Positions 1 to 11,216 of a stretch of DNA of 64,000 bases are shown one piece after another. Below the pieces are notes generated by a model, which had not been told where the DNA came from, did no database searches, and saw only the letters and a program-made list of their open reading frames with translations. Origin of the DNA: Stenopsyche tienmushanensis (Eukaryota; Arthropoda; Insecta; Trichoptera; Stenopsychidae); NCBI GenBank assembly GCA_008973525.1, contig WACJ01000514.1, positions 1-64,000 of the forward strand, read 5' to 3'. Made by a program: the position numbers and the translations under genes. Every line of letters begins with the position of its first letter. Within the stretch, counting starts at the first letter, position 1.

Positions 1-617
1 CGTCGATCGTGCAGTTCCGCTGCGGACGGCGACCGCCGCGACCTCCTCCCGTCGAGGGGAGCGCCCAGAGCTACCCGATCCTCCGCTCGGCCGTCGCGCG
101 ACCCCCGCTCTTCCTCCCGAGCGCCGGAGCGGCGGAGGCCCGGCAACCGGACGGGGGCGGCCAATCGGAGCCGTCGGAAGCTAGGGTCGATCTGAACGAT
201 TTCGCAGCGTCGGTCCCGAACCGAATCGACGAAAACGTCGGCGTCCTCCTTCAGAATCGGGCGGATCTTCAACCGCACGTTCAGCTCGTCCGTCTGGCGA
301 GTCCGACTGCGGAAAGCTCGCACCCAGACGCCGATCTCCGAGCCGAGTCGGGGATGGCGCCTCGCCCTTCTCGACGGATGCCCACGCGACTCGACGGCGC
401 GCCCCGGGCGCAGCGCATGGACGGTCGGGACGCAAGTGGTTCCGTCGGACCTCGACCCCGCCTCCGGTAACCCCCGAAGCTCGAAGTCCGGACGGAGATG
501 CGAGACGGCAATGGAGACGAAGACGACGCCGAAACGAAGAACGCCTCCGGTCCGTCCAGGGAAATGCGAGCGATTCCGAAACGTTCCGACAGGAAGGGCG
601 ACGCGACCGAGAGATAA
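1..617 (+). other. GC-rich region with long open frames, probable coding or 5' exon sequence
   Basis: This stretch is far richer in G, C and CpG than anything else in the window. Frame 3 is open from 9 to a TAA at 468-470 and again to 614. Frame 1 is open from 193 to 669. Both predict Arg/Pro/Ser-rich peptides with G/C-ending codons, and I cannot decide between them. A GT at 467-468 just before the frame-3 stop could be a splice donor. An antisense frame (281-823, minus) is also open but looks like a by-product of the high GC content. The most likely reading is the upstream part of the gene that ends at 998, with unresolved introns or frameshifts. Confidence 0.3.
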
Positions 618-998
618 GAACGAACTGCCAGCATTCGAGCGCGCCGAGAACCCGAATGCGCGGTGGTAGTCCCCAGGACGAGGAGGAGGAAACCGCTCGC
701 GGTCTGGACCATCGAGGAGGTCTTCGACTTCGTGAACAACTTTCCCGAGTACCTCGCAGAGCGCCTCCTCAAGCATCGCGACAGAGACGACTGCGCCAAG
801 TTGACTCCGAACGCGATCGCCAACTTCCTTCTCGATCACGAAGTGGGACGGCGAAGTCCTCACTCTGCTGGGGACCCGAAACACCTAGGGACCGCCTTCT
901 CGATGAACTACGAGACGTCGCAGGAGCTGATTCAGATCTTCGACGAGCTGCTGCCGGGGCGCACCGAACGGAACGGATCTCATCTGCGCTGCGACTGA
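618..998 (+). CDS. Partial unknown protein, probable 3' coding end
   Basis: I do not recognise this protein. The frame is open from just after a stop at 615-617 to the TGA at 996-998. Codons are strongly G/C-ending, unlike the AT-rich flank that begins about 1005. The first methionine is at 663, but the open frame reaches further upstream, so this may be a terminal exon or the 3' part of a longer reading frame. The peptide has a basic stretch (RTRRRK), then an amphipathic helical region starting VWTIEEVFDFVNNF, an AIANFLLDHEV segment, and a C-terminal helix ending IQIFDELLPG. The pattern loosely recalls a small all-helical domain such as SAM, but the match is too weak to name. The same frame is also open over 9-467 and 471-614, separated by two stops, which may mean introns, a frameshift or decay. 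Confidence 0.45.
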   Translation, partial: ERTASIRARREPECAVVVPRTRRRKPLAVWTIEEVFDFVNNFPEYLAERLLKHRDRDDCAKLTPNAIANFLLDHEVGRRSPHSAGDPKHLGTAFSMNYETSQELIQIFDELLPGRTERNGSHLRCD

Positions 999-1010
999 GC
1001 GATCTTTGAA

Positions 1011-2095
1011 TAGTCGATTTTTCAAATTCACCAATTGCCAAAGATCCTTTCCAAATCAATCGGAATTAGACCCAATCCATGACGATAGATTTTTATTTTT
1101 CTCTCAAGACTGTCATTTTTGAAAATCTCACACTCTAGTATCTCCTGTGGATCCACTGATCTTTCCGGGGATTACCCTCGTCGATTGGATAATCGTCGAT
1201 GTTTGGCGACCGATATTTCTTTTTATTTATAAATGTTATGAAATAAGATATCTATGTTGTTGACGTCGATTCATAGATTTTAATTACCAAATTGTTATAT
1301 AATTACATATTTATAGCTAATTTAGTCATAGGCTTAAGTTGTCGTCTTTTGAGGTTTGCTGGGTTTTTTGAAATCACTGTAAACCGCTGATATTTTAGTC
1401 ATCGACCTTAGAAGTCGAATTTTTATTTCTTCGAGCTTCGGCTCGAGAATATCAGCGGGTCTCGGATTTATGTGGAGAATAAACACGCGCGGCTCCGGTT
1501 CCATCCGAACGCATGTGAACTCGCGAAGAGAATTTCGCAAAGATATTAAATTTCTTCGATTTATATCTAATCAATTATCTATCGATCGTCTTGCATGTCT
1601 CCCAAGTAAAAATATGATCGAAAAGGTGCCGCGTGTCGAGTTAGACTTTTGTTCTTTTAAATGATTTTAGTTCCTCGATTTGTGATGTGTACAAATAAAC
1701 ATAAATTTATAATACATCATCTTTTCTTTGCGTCCATCTGAAATCACGAGCTCCTTTCCTTTCGAAGCACTAGAAGAAGATCGTGTTTATTGACCAGATA
1801 TTTTAAATCTGAAACTCTCAAATCTGCACTCGGATCCATCCCGAAGGTTACCTGCCGGCGATTCGACGACACCGCGAAAATGCAACAACAGAAATCACTC
1901 ATATTACACAGTGTCGTTTTGAAACCAAGAAATGTGTCGTAATGATATTTATGTGAATTTGTAGACAGCAAGAGACATACTTATCACAAAAAAATCTACA
2001 TATTTCTTATCATAGTGCGGCCACACTGTAGTATAGGCTCTCGAACTGGGGCTCGCAAATTATAAAAAAGGTTGAAGCATAGACATGTTGAAATC
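1011..2095. other. AT-rich stretch, no gene seen
   Basis: The GC content drops sharply right after the stop at 998. Only short open frames are present and none has recognisable motifs. An AATAAA-like string near 1695 could be a distal polyadenylation signal for the upstream gene, but the distance is long. Confidence 0.4.
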
Positions 2096-2099
2096 ATAG

Positions 2100-2190
2100 T
2101 TAAATTCAAGGGCGGGGCAAAGCAGACGCCCGCCACGGGCGCAACTAGGCTTGAGGCGCAAATCGCAGAATACCGACCCGGTCGAGAGTT
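2100..2190 (-). repeat. hAT end fragment, same family as the right end of 13965-15048
   Basis: Read on the minus strand, this matches about 14965-15040: both share GGTCGGTATTCTGCG, then a G/C-rich GTTGCGCCCG run, then CTGCTTTGCC. It lacks the outermost CTAGTTACG terminus found at 15035-15043, so it is truncated. It directly abuts repeat family E. Confidence 0.6.
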
Positions 2191-2204
2191 GTACATGGTT
2201 TTTA

Positions 2205-2395
2205 TTTTACTCGACCGTTCTACTTTACATGAACCAATCAGGTATGGCGTCCGATTGTAAGACGCTCATTCGTCACATCAGTAGTCCGAAAAGCGGACCG
2301 ATTGGACATACGAACCTTGTGGCCACACCGTCCTCTTTTAGGGTTTTTTGGGGTATTATCTATGATCTGTACAATCACGAACGTATGTACGACCC
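2205..2395 (+). repeat. Dispersed repeat family E, copy 1
   Basis: Closely matches 56845-57005. Shared landmarks are GACGCTCATTCGTCA (with one difference), AAAAGCGGACCGATTGGACA and CCGTCCTCTTTTAGG, in the same order and spacing. No terminal repeats or coding motifs were identified. Confidence 0.6.
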
Positions 2396-3224
2396 CTTGT
2401 TACGATTCTGGCTAAAAACTATAATTAATCCACACTTATCGGGGTCGCAATAAACGGGGGTTACCCTTATAAGTTTGATGTCCTGCATCGGGTATTTTCT
2501 TATTACACTTAACAATAAAATTCCGTTTTCTTCCTCCATTATTGAGAATACGTAGTTGGTTATTAAACCAATTCAATTATGGTAATGTAGAAAAGCGAAT
2601 TCGCAAATCCCGAAAACCAATTCCCAATTGATCGATAAAAACTTTTATAAATGGTACAATATGTAGGAATGAATGCTGCAAAAAAATCTAAAATAGGATT
2701 TTATTCATGTTCTCGGATCACTCGACGTAGTATGAATACAGTATCTGATGATGATACTTTAGTTCCATTGAACTTGTCCTATGAACTCATTGGAAAATAC
2801 TGGGAGAGTAAACGAGACTAAATAATTGAAGATGACGCATATCATCTTCAGCCAAAAGTCTATCGAGTACTTGCAGCGTTTTCTAGTCATGGAGAAGTTC
2901 AAAACTACCATAAAATAGCAAAGGCCATTTATTTGGCGGGTATTGTAGAATGATTACGAAGAACGTGCTCTTCGGCAAGACATTATCGTCAATGATTCAC
3001 GAAGTACGTGAGCTGCCTGAGCACATCGGACTTTCATGCTCTTAACTAAATCTACCAAATCTCTAGACTAAACACTAGTCGATATCAATTGATAAGTCTG
3101 TCTGAGGAAGCTACAAATCGATCAAATATTTGTATGTCATCATTAAATATTTACAAGCGCCAACATTTATGTGGGACTCCGGCTCAAATATGTAAATATT
3201 GAGGATGAATTGTTAGATAACTAT

Positions 3225-3770
3225 GGATGCAAACCATCAAAATCTTAAATGCTATATTCGCTTGTCCGCCATTTATCATCATACCAAATCCACTTATCTA
3301 TGAGGACCGTCATAACGTGTATGAAGTTTATACATAATCAAATAAACGATAGCACATAATATTCGGTCATTTCTTCAAGTAAACATAAACAATACACTTG
3401 AAATCGATTCATTATATCATTCATACATCATTATTAGTTGATATATTTAGGTTAACGATCGTACGATGTACGCAAGATATTCTCTCCGTCTCTTCTGATC
3501 ACTGGAATTCGCTCGCAAATAGGCGATCATCCTACCACACAGGTCAAAGCGATACGCTAATTAATCAGACGCCTTTGTCCTTTTATTCCAGTCATGATTT
3601 TAATAGCTACATCGTAAATTCTACAGAATCCAAGGTTTTTAAGTGTGACCGAAAGCATATTATGACCGAATATCGTCATTTATATGATAGCCCTGCCCTC
3701 GAGCAGACGAGAGCGCATAAACACAATCTGTTTGCGGTCAGTTCACACCCAGCGTTCAATTGGTGATACG
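3225..3770 (+). repeat. Repeat family C (piggyBac-like MITE), degraded copy
   Basis: Shares the core found at 44290-44720 and 61610-61920: a GTCCGCCA block, CTACTTATCT, GGACCGTC followed by CGTGTATGAA, CACACAATATTCGGTCATTT (or close variants) and CACTTGAAAT. Its 5' end is eroded. The downstream part diverges from the other copies after the TCTCTCCGTCTC region. The long open frame inside (3398-3766) looks like chance. Confidence 0.55.
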
Positions 3771-3839
3771 CATTATTAGCTATGGATGTAAACATCCAAT
3801 TGCGTAATTCTATTTTAGCTGTGGTCAAAGGCAATGAGT

Positions 3840-5120
3840 ATCATCATCATCATCAACCTCATATTCACATGCTATCTTAACGTCACAACAATAATTAATT
3901 TGATGATTGTATTATTGTCAATGTTTGTTGTTTATCTATTGGTCACTGTTTTCTCATCGCATTACTTAACATTTAATCTAACAATGTTAAATTAGGGCGT
4001 CGAATATACGCATCATTTCCTGTTTGTTGTTGTTAATGTTGATTTGCAGTTGCATTTTGGAATGATTACATTTGGTGATGGACCTTTTTTATTCCCTGAC
4101 AATCGAATATTCGAAATTGTATATAGTATTTCAAAATTAACGTTTTGGCGGATGATCCATCGTACCATACTTTGATGATTATAAAACACAGGTGATGGTG
4201 TAAAATATCTGTGTGGTTAATCAATTTTTTTGTTGGGTGGAAGGATTCGGTGACTTCGATGCAATTTTGTTGTTCTTTCAGGCATGATTTGCCATTGGGA
4301 TTGACAGTGGTTGGAGTTGCTTTCGATCGATGTGGAGGGTTTTATGATGAAAAATATAGGAGTCGATAAACCCTTGTTAATAGCTATTTGTTACGAAGCA
4401 GCCTGCCTTCAAGGAAAGAAGAGTGCATTTAAAAAAAAGGTGTGTGATCTTCTTGAAATTGTTCTTCTACATTTTGTATTTTTATCATTGGATTTTAGGT
4501 CTTTGGTTCTTATTCGTTTAAATCGTAGGCTACTGGGCCTCTTTAAATTTCCTCGAAATGTTTGATCAAAAAATCCCAAAAGTATCTGTTCTATACAAGG
4601 TAAAAAGAAATGAACAAATAGCACAGCCAAAGCGTCGTCATTTTAGAAAAGCCGTTATTTTCAAAAGGAGATTTCTATTGGAACTTGTTTGAAATCAGTT
4701 GCATTTCATGTTTATCAATAGTTGTTCACAGTAAACACTATAGTATCGATGTTCTTCGTATGAGTTCCTCTCCCCATTTTTAATTTTACTTTGTAGATCC
4801 CCGCTGATATTTTGCTCATGTGTTATATTGATGTTGTCAAATTGTGGTTGTTTTGAATGTACAAAATGCTAAATGGATGCGAACAACAAACTCAAACAAA
4901 CTACACAGATCATGTTTGTATCACAAATATCGATTAATCTAGGTACTGCTGCATTAACACTTTGTATGAGGGGTTGTTTGGCTACCGAACCGCATGCATC
5001 ATATTAGTCACGCGACGCCAATATTTGAACAGCTGTATTTAATCAATACTTTTTATAAATTCTTAATTAATTAATTCATTGGTAAAATAAGGAAAGGATT
5101 ATTTGGGTTTGAATATAGGA
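3840..5120. other. AT-rich intergenic stretch, no gene seen
   Basis: A short TCATCA microsatellite run occurs near 3840-3856. The open frames at 4311-4565 and its antisense are low-complexity and have no family motifs. Nothing else is supported. Confidence 0.4.
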
Positions 5121-5124
5121 GATG

Positions 5125-5250
5125 AGAGAATTTATGAGTCAGTAACGAAATTGTCATTATATTTTAAATGATAATTTAATTATTGTTGCAAATTCAATCA
5201 CTCACTCACGAGCGTCCTTGCCCGACTTAATCGCCTCAGTATTTAGGGTA
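5125..5250 (+). repeat. Dispersed repeat, inverted relative to 45840-45960
   Basis: The string TTGTTGCAAATTCAATCACT at 5184 onward matches the reverse complement of the 45870-45895 region, and an ATGATAATTT block lies on the same side in both. The two copies are inverted relative to each other. Boundaries are approximate and no coding content is visible. Confidence 0.5.
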
Positions 5251-5314
5251 AACAGGGAATAAAATAAAATTATATATGAGGGAATGGGAAGAAAAATGGC
5301 TTATACTTACAAGA

Positions 5315-5495
5315 CTGAAATTATGTTGTAGCTGCTTATAATAAATATTATATGTACTTAATATTGCAATGCTTTGAAAGTTATAATACTTCAAGTTCCC
5401 GCGCTACAAGCTTAGCCATGTCTATCGAAGCCCTAACCAACTTGTATCGAAAGTAGACGACGTTTATTTAAGAATAATCAATGTAAACTATTTGT
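5315..5495 (+). repeat. Dispersed repeat family F, copy 1
   Basis: Aligns with 60895-61085. Shared landmarks are GCTGCTTATAATAAATAT, TTCCCGCGCTACAA, TAGCCA followed by TCATCGAAGCC-like sequence, and TTGTATCGAAAGTAGACGA. Both copies lie next to a family A element, but on different sides of it. Confidence 0.6.
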
Positions 5496-5499
5496 ATTG

Positions 5500-5766
5500 T
5501 AAAACTCGCAAAATTCCCGATTTCCCAACAAATTATTTATTTTTGTCGCTGCAGATGAATATTTATATACTATAATACTTTGATGTGATTCGTAATCATA
5601 TTACGGAGGAATACAAAAATTCTGAACCCCGTATCTATAATATTTCATATCGATATTCCCATTATTAGAGTCGAGGTGTAGTAAATACATCACCGGTAGG
5701 GAAAGGTTAAAATAACAATTTGAAAAACATATATGTACTGTATATCACCTAGGCATCACCTAAGCC
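5500..5766 (-). repeat. Repeat family A, copy 1
   Basis: Minus-oriented copy of the most abundant repeat here. Landmarks on the given strand are AAAACTCGCAAAATTCCCGA, TTACGGAGGAATACAAAAAT, CGATATTCCCATTATTAGAG, and ACATCACCGGTAGGGAAAGG. It lacks both of the GGGATCC/GGATTCCC-type ends seen in longer copies, so it is truncated. Confidence 0.8.
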
Positions 5767-6452
5767 ATTTGAAGTAATACGTTCAATGGTCTGATGCTTT
5801 GGTTTTTCATGCGGCCACGATAGTGCTAAGGACTCTTTGCAACAGCATCGCACTTCGTTCATGATCTTTCAGTCAATACAAGTCGTTTATTTTACAGCTT
5901 GACCTCGTTTTCTCATTGTTACGATACATTCAAGCAATGTACCTTATGCTGCATCATAAATTGTTTGTGTTCAACAAGACGAACAATATTTAGGTCAAAT
6001 GTCCTATTAATAATTGTATTTATCATTGCACGATAGCTACGTTAAAGCCGATTGTAAACAATCAGCCACCACCTTCGAATCGACTATGAAATTAAATTAG
6101 TACTCAACAGCATCCGAATTAGAATTGGCTCTTCCAGATGCATAAATTGGTCAAAATGGCAATAAAATATTCTGATTGGTTCTGGTGAATAATGACTAAA
6201 TTGTTCTTGGAATTTCCGCCAAGGAATAGTTACCTTGGAGCATGAGTGTACGGCAATAGAAAGGATGTTGCTTCGGACTTCTTGGAATAAACGACCTCCA
6301 TGAGTAATAGTATTCGAATGACCCTCTTTCTTCAAATTATTCAACGTGCAAGCAGGCCATGTAGTTATGAAATACATTTGTCCCTCCATTTACGCGATGG
6401 ATTGGTTTTAGAAGCACCGTGCATATCGAGACTACTGAAAATACAAAAATTA

Positions 6453-7670
6453 AGTGGAAAGAAATGTCATTTTTTTGTTATTTGGAGAAATTTTTTTTTT
6501 TTAATAAAAGCTGTACAATATTACTCAATTAAATAATTTCCATTATTATTTATAATTGCCCTCCACAGATTAGGTAGCTTTTTAATGCCTCTTTCGTAAA
6601 ATTCGGCCGGTTTTCCACTAATGCAAGAATCCAAATGATTTTTCACTTGTTCCACAAAAGTAATTTTTTTTATCGCGAAGCGAATGTTCTAATGACTTGA
6701 AAAGATGATAGTCTGAAGGTGCAATATCAGGAAAATATGGTGGATGTTGCAGCACTTCCAAATCCAGCTCCCTTATTTTGTTCTACGTAATCGTTGCTGC
6801 GTGTGGTCTTGCATTATCATGCTGTAATATTCTTCTTTGGTTTTTAACTAGCACTGATCGCTTTTTGAACATTTCCGCTTTTAACCTATCCAATTGTACA
6901 CAGTATAGCTCTGCTGTGACAGTTTGGCCAGGTTTTAATAATTCTTAGTGAATTACGCCAAAAAAATCCCACCAAACACAGAGGAGGACCTTTTTCATGG
7001 ATAATGAAGGTCGAGGGGTAGAAACAGGTACATGATTTGAAGAAAGCCACTTCTTTTTTCTTCTCGGACTGTTGTAGAGGACCCACTTATCATCCCCAGT
7101 AACGATCCTTTTTTAAAATGGATCGGTTTGATACCTAGACAATAACGGTTATCCGTTGTTCCAAGACCGCTGATGACAACTCGCGCGGTACCCAAATTCC
7201 CTGTCTATGTTTTTTCCCGAATCTTTTCAAATAGTCTTTTACTGTTGACCAGAGGGAGAGCCGATGTCTAGGATCAGATTCAACCAGAGAATTTAATGCG
7301 TCATCATCGATTATTGGAGGTCATCCTGATTTTGGTTTATTTTTCAAATCTCTGTCGCCACTTTTGAATTTTTTGAACCATCTATGGCATTTTTGAATAT
7401 TCAATATATTGCCATCTGCATCACAGATGCTCTGGGGTTTTGCTTTTAATCCTTTATCGAATAAAAACAGTAAACAAGATCGCAAATGGGTCTCATCAAT
7501 TTCTGGCTTGAACATTTTAACTATGGCAAAAAATATATAAAAATATTTTAAAAAGGAAGACAAACAACCGAGCTCCAAAATGACACCAACCTTGATTTAT
7601 TCACTCGACAGCAACCCGAGGTAAACTGACGGCAAAGACGCAACAAAAAAAAAGACATTTCTTTCCGCTT
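6453..7670 (-). mobile_element. Mariner-type DNA transposon, inactive copy
   Basis: The ends are inverted repeats: GTGGAAAGAAATGTC on the left (6454 onward) and the reverse complement of GACATTTCTTTCCGC on the right (7654-7668). Both are flanked by TA dinucleotides (6451-6452 and 7671-7672), the usual Tc1/mariner target duplication. The minus strand encodes broken mariner transposase. Total length of about 1.2 kb is normal for an intact-length mariner. The two TIRs differ by a one-base indel near the tip. Confidence 0.88.
6560..7578 (-). pseudogene. Mariner transposase, broken
   Basis: Transposases of this family cut and paste the element using a D,D(34)D catalytic triad. On the minus strand the N-terminal helix-turn-helix region reads HRWFKKFKSGDRDLKNKPKSG (7390-7321) after an upstream HLRSCLLFLFDKGLKAKPQ segment. 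The second catalytic region, QHDNARPHAAT, is visible near 6830-6795. The third, YFPDIAPSDYHLF, is near 6750-6700. These pieces lie in different frames with stops between them (for example after 7321), so several frameshifts separate them and no continuous protein is encoded. It is a relic rather than a source of transposase. Confidence 0.85.
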
Positions 7671-7934
7671 TATCTAATATTTGATGAAGGAATAACTGCC
7701 AAATTCGATTGACGAAATCATTTTCTAATCCTATTTTTACTCATTGAATTGCTATCATTTCTTGCTTCCTTTGTGTTTTATATAGCTTTCTCTTGTCTGT
7801 TTCTTAATCTAGCTTTAAAATGGCAAATAACCTTATTTATTCCTACTATATAAGGAACGAGCCATTTACAGTCTGTTTTTTTAAAATATAATTTCCACAT
7901 GCTGAAGTTATTTCATCATTATCACATTCACTTC

Positions 7935-8150
7935 GTCATTTGAATTTATGGTCACTATTTTAACGTATCGAGGTCCCTCGGCCGACTTCTCGAGCCTCCT
8001 GCATTGCCTCCGTCGCTGCGACAATGCCCGATTGTCGTATTGTTCAGTTGCGGAGATCGCACCGGGGGGTAATTCGGAACCCCGGGCACTACGTATCAAT
8101 AACCTCGACGTTGATCCACGTTACACTATAATCTTTATATCGACAACTAA
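7935..8150 (-). repeat. Dispersed GC-rich repeat family D, copy 1
   Basis: Aligns with 46980-47110. Both hold CGTCGCTGCGA, a TTGTTC block followed by GATCGCACCGGGGGG or a close variant, and a G/C-rich patch next to it, embedded in AT-rich sequence. Read on the minus strand the two copies share a peptide-like stretch (PPGAISA then EQ, NR, LSQRRRQ), so it may be the 3' coding end of a retrotransposon. I cannot name the family. Confidence 0.5.
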
Positions 8151-8214
8151 ATCATCAACATATATATCTCCTATGGGAGATGAGCGGAGGAGGATGATGC
8201 CAAAATTTTGATCC

Positions 8215-9600
8215 GTATGAAATTATGACTATATTTATTTTTTAAGCTCACTAAACTTATGATTAGATAAGCATTTGGATAACACCTTTTCTTAGTGTGT
8301 TCATCTTATCTTTTAGGCAAACCATGCATCTCCTTGTTAGTATTCTTTTAGATAGGTGGAATTCGTTGAAGTACATTTTTTCATCAATCTCGAAATTAAA
8401 AATCCAGACAGGTCTCCTTAATCGTGAAATACCCGGTCATATTCGCAAATTGCTTGTTTTGCTATAAAATAAAAAGACAATGCGTCTACTTTTCAATTTA
8501 AACATACACTTTATGAACCATCCGCAAAAGTTGATATTCTTGATCTGAGCAAGTCGTCATTTTCTTATAGCCACTCGCTGCTCCAATTGATTATAGTATT
8601 GGCGGCATTTGGTTGTAATTCGATAGCGATATAACCAATAGTATTTGAGTTTCTAAACTGAGAGATAGAAATCATTTTCAATCAATTCTTCAATTTCGAA
8701 ATCAATTGCTTTTATTGATTGCTGATGTACCTTATTTGCAGAGGAGCGAGCTTGCATTCCATAAGATTGGCATTTAGTAAAAATTCAAAATGGTCCATAA
8801 GGTCAGCTTTATAACGAGCTAATGGAGCCTAAACGATGCACGCGTGCAATTGCATATCAATGCCATGGTTGCCAAAGGGGAATCTAATCTGCTAAACGTT
8901 CTCATGAAGTAATTGCTTCTGATAACCCCTGACCGTGGCTGATATTAATATTACGTGGCTCATTTAACACGCAGTGCTTCAGTAGGAAGTTTATGAAGCA
9001 TGCTAATAACTGGAAATTAGTTCTATCACTCGGTTATCCTCTTTCTGCAGTATATCCTTATTTGTAAAGCCGTTTTGCCGTTTGATTCATATGGCTTGTC
9101 CAACACGACTCGCTGAGAAGCAAATGTGTTTTTGTACACATCTGCGTTGTAACAGTGCAATCATACAGTTTGCCCTAAATAGATGAAGGTCGTTGTCTGG
9201 TTAACGGACATCTTTAATTGAGCCCTTGTAAGACAGATGTCGAAGAACCACAACTAGTACTGATGTCGAATAACGCTTTGGACCATATGAACGTTGGTTG
9301 TATCAACAGCTATGACGCTCTCCTACGTACAATTTTAGGATGTATCTAACGCTTTGCCCCTTATCTCGAAACACAAATAAGCGCCAAAAAAGTCACACAC
9401 TTTTAAAAGTACACATTTTTAACGACAGCGTAAGCTTCGTCAGCGTTTTAAATTAGCACAGAAAGACTCATCGAATAACGTAGAATCGCATGTATGCACA
9501 CATAATAGAAGTTATAATATTTTAAATAGGTTAATTTTGATAACCAAACACGAAACAGTGGAATTTTAAAGTACAATAGTCCAATATATCATTTTGTAGC
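8215..9600. other. AT-rich intergenic stretch, no gene seen
   Basis: No open frame above about 60 codons with recognisable content, no terminal repeats and no RNA gene signature were found here. Confidence 0.35.
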
Positions 9601-9608
9601 ATTTAGAG

Positions 9609-9976
9609 CAGCGATTCTTAAATAGGAGTCCGCGAAGCCATTTCCGGGGGTTCGCGAAAACACATTTATCTGTAATTGAACAAGATATTTTCGTGAAATT
9701 ACAGAAAATATTATAAGACGATTATATCTATTTTGACCAAGAAATGTTTGTTTGTTGAAAAAATTAAGTCACATGGTTTGGGATGGGTCCGCGAAAAAAA
9801 ATTTGCCCAAAGAAACAAACATTTCTTGATCAAATATTCGTCAAAGTCGATTTTCTTATAATGATTTCTGTAAATAATTCCACGAAAATATCTTGTTCAA
9901 GTATAGATAAATGTTTTTTTTATATTTTCGCGGACCCCCGGCAATGGCTTCGCGGACCCCAGTTTAATAGCCGCTA
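9609..9976. mobile_element. Foldback hAT-type MITE
   Basis: The element is a near-perfect palindrome. The left arm (GGAGTCCGCGAAGCCATT, then CAAGATATTTTCGTG, then AAGAAATGTTTGTTT) recurs reverse-complemented in the right arm (AAACAAACATTTCTTGAT, CACGAAAATATCTTG, AATGGCTTCGCGGACCCC). The tips are CAGCGATTCTTAAATAGG and, reverse-complemented, TAGCGGCTATTAAACTGG. Candidate 8-bp target duplications are ATTTAGAG (9601-9608) and TTCTAGAG (9977-9984), matching at six of eight positions, as expected for hAT. It encodes nothing. Confidence 0.8.
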
Positions 9977-10082
9977 TTCTAGAGTAATCAGGATTTTAAA
10001 CAGGAGTGCAAACTATTTAAGTGACCACAAAGTATATTTATTTTTTGGGAAGATTAAAGAATCTTATATGTACCGACAAAAC

Positions 10083-10260
10083 AGTATAGTAAGACCCCGG
10101 TTAGCGCTGTTTCAGTATTACGCGAATTCCCCGAAATCGTACACGGTATCTGTTATCCCCGAAATCGCGCACAATTGTGTTATATTGATATTCGCACACA
10201 GTCTTGCTGTGCGTTTGATTTACTTTAATGGGGTGAGATTTTGGGGTACATTTTAATATT
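10083..10260 (+). repeat. Possible pogo/Tigger-like terminal fragment
   Basis: AGTAAGACCCCGGTTAGCGC at 10090 onward resembles the CAGTA(A)GA-C-CGCGGTTA ends of the pogo-like repeats at 42137, 50640 and 54486. No matching opposite end was found, and the predicted frames here carry no motif. Confidence 0.3.
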
Positions 10261-11216
10261 TGTCTTTTGTATAAGCATTGTCTTCTACGACATTTATTGT
10301 TGTAATGCACCTATGTTTAGCTTCTGGTTAACATAAGATTGAGTTTGTAGCCATTCATCTTTTCTTCTAGCCTTCTTGTTGCTTTTTATGTTTCTATACA
10401 CTGTCAAATTAACGTAGCTAAACTTCATTGCGAGCTGATGGATGGCTAAATTAAGATTTACCTCAACACTTTCAACGGCTAGAATTAATCTTAACACATT
10501 AATTGCGTAAAGCATATTAATATGTTCTATGCTGAACTATTAATTACGCTGTTTTTTCACTATTGTCTTGTCTAATATGTTATTACGCACACATTTATTG
10601 ACTTATGAGTATTTTGGCAACGTTTATAAATCGATTCATCCTTCAGTTCAACAAACTTAAATTTGAATGATATGTTGAAGTCATCAGTATTTTTAAATAT
10701 TAAATAACATATGTATGTGAAAATAATTTTGCATTAAAAACAGTGTAAGAATTTTTTAAGCTTTTCTATATCTATACTGATGGCGAAATATTTGATGAGT
10801 ACTATCTTGATATAAAATGGTGATGATTTTTAAAGTAATGGCGTTTTATGTATCATAAATATAAAATTGTCTACGTCAGGGATCCCGTAGTTAATGTGTT
10901 AGTATTAGTATTTTGTAAAACTTCTTTAAAATTTACTAATAACTAATAAATCATCATTTATATATCAAAATTTAGTGTTTAGATAAGCCTGTGTATCTAG
11001 TAGCATCATGATTGTATGATGGCTTACTTCCCATCAAACTGACTGTTTACAGTTGGAGCGTTTGGATTAGACCTTGAAAATTATTACTTGAGTGATCATT
11101 TATCTATTAAGACGTTTTAGGATTAAAATATATAACAACATTCATCCTATATTGATTTTTTTACTAGATATCCTTGATAATTTTGATTTAAGAAAAGCGC
11201 TTTCGCCTTATAGCTT
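10260..11216. other. AT-rich stretch, no gene seen
   Basis: No recognisable coding, RNA or terminal-repeat signal was found. Confidence 0.35.

Noticed and set aside
281..823. 180-codon open frame on the minus strand
   Set aside because: It overlaps the plus-strand frame with clear codon bias, has no motif, and long antisense frames are expected in GC-rich DNA.
3838..3860. ATC repeats as a CRISPR-like or regulatory array
   Set aside because: Simple trinucleotide microsatellite without spacers; also occurs as the tail of repeat family B.
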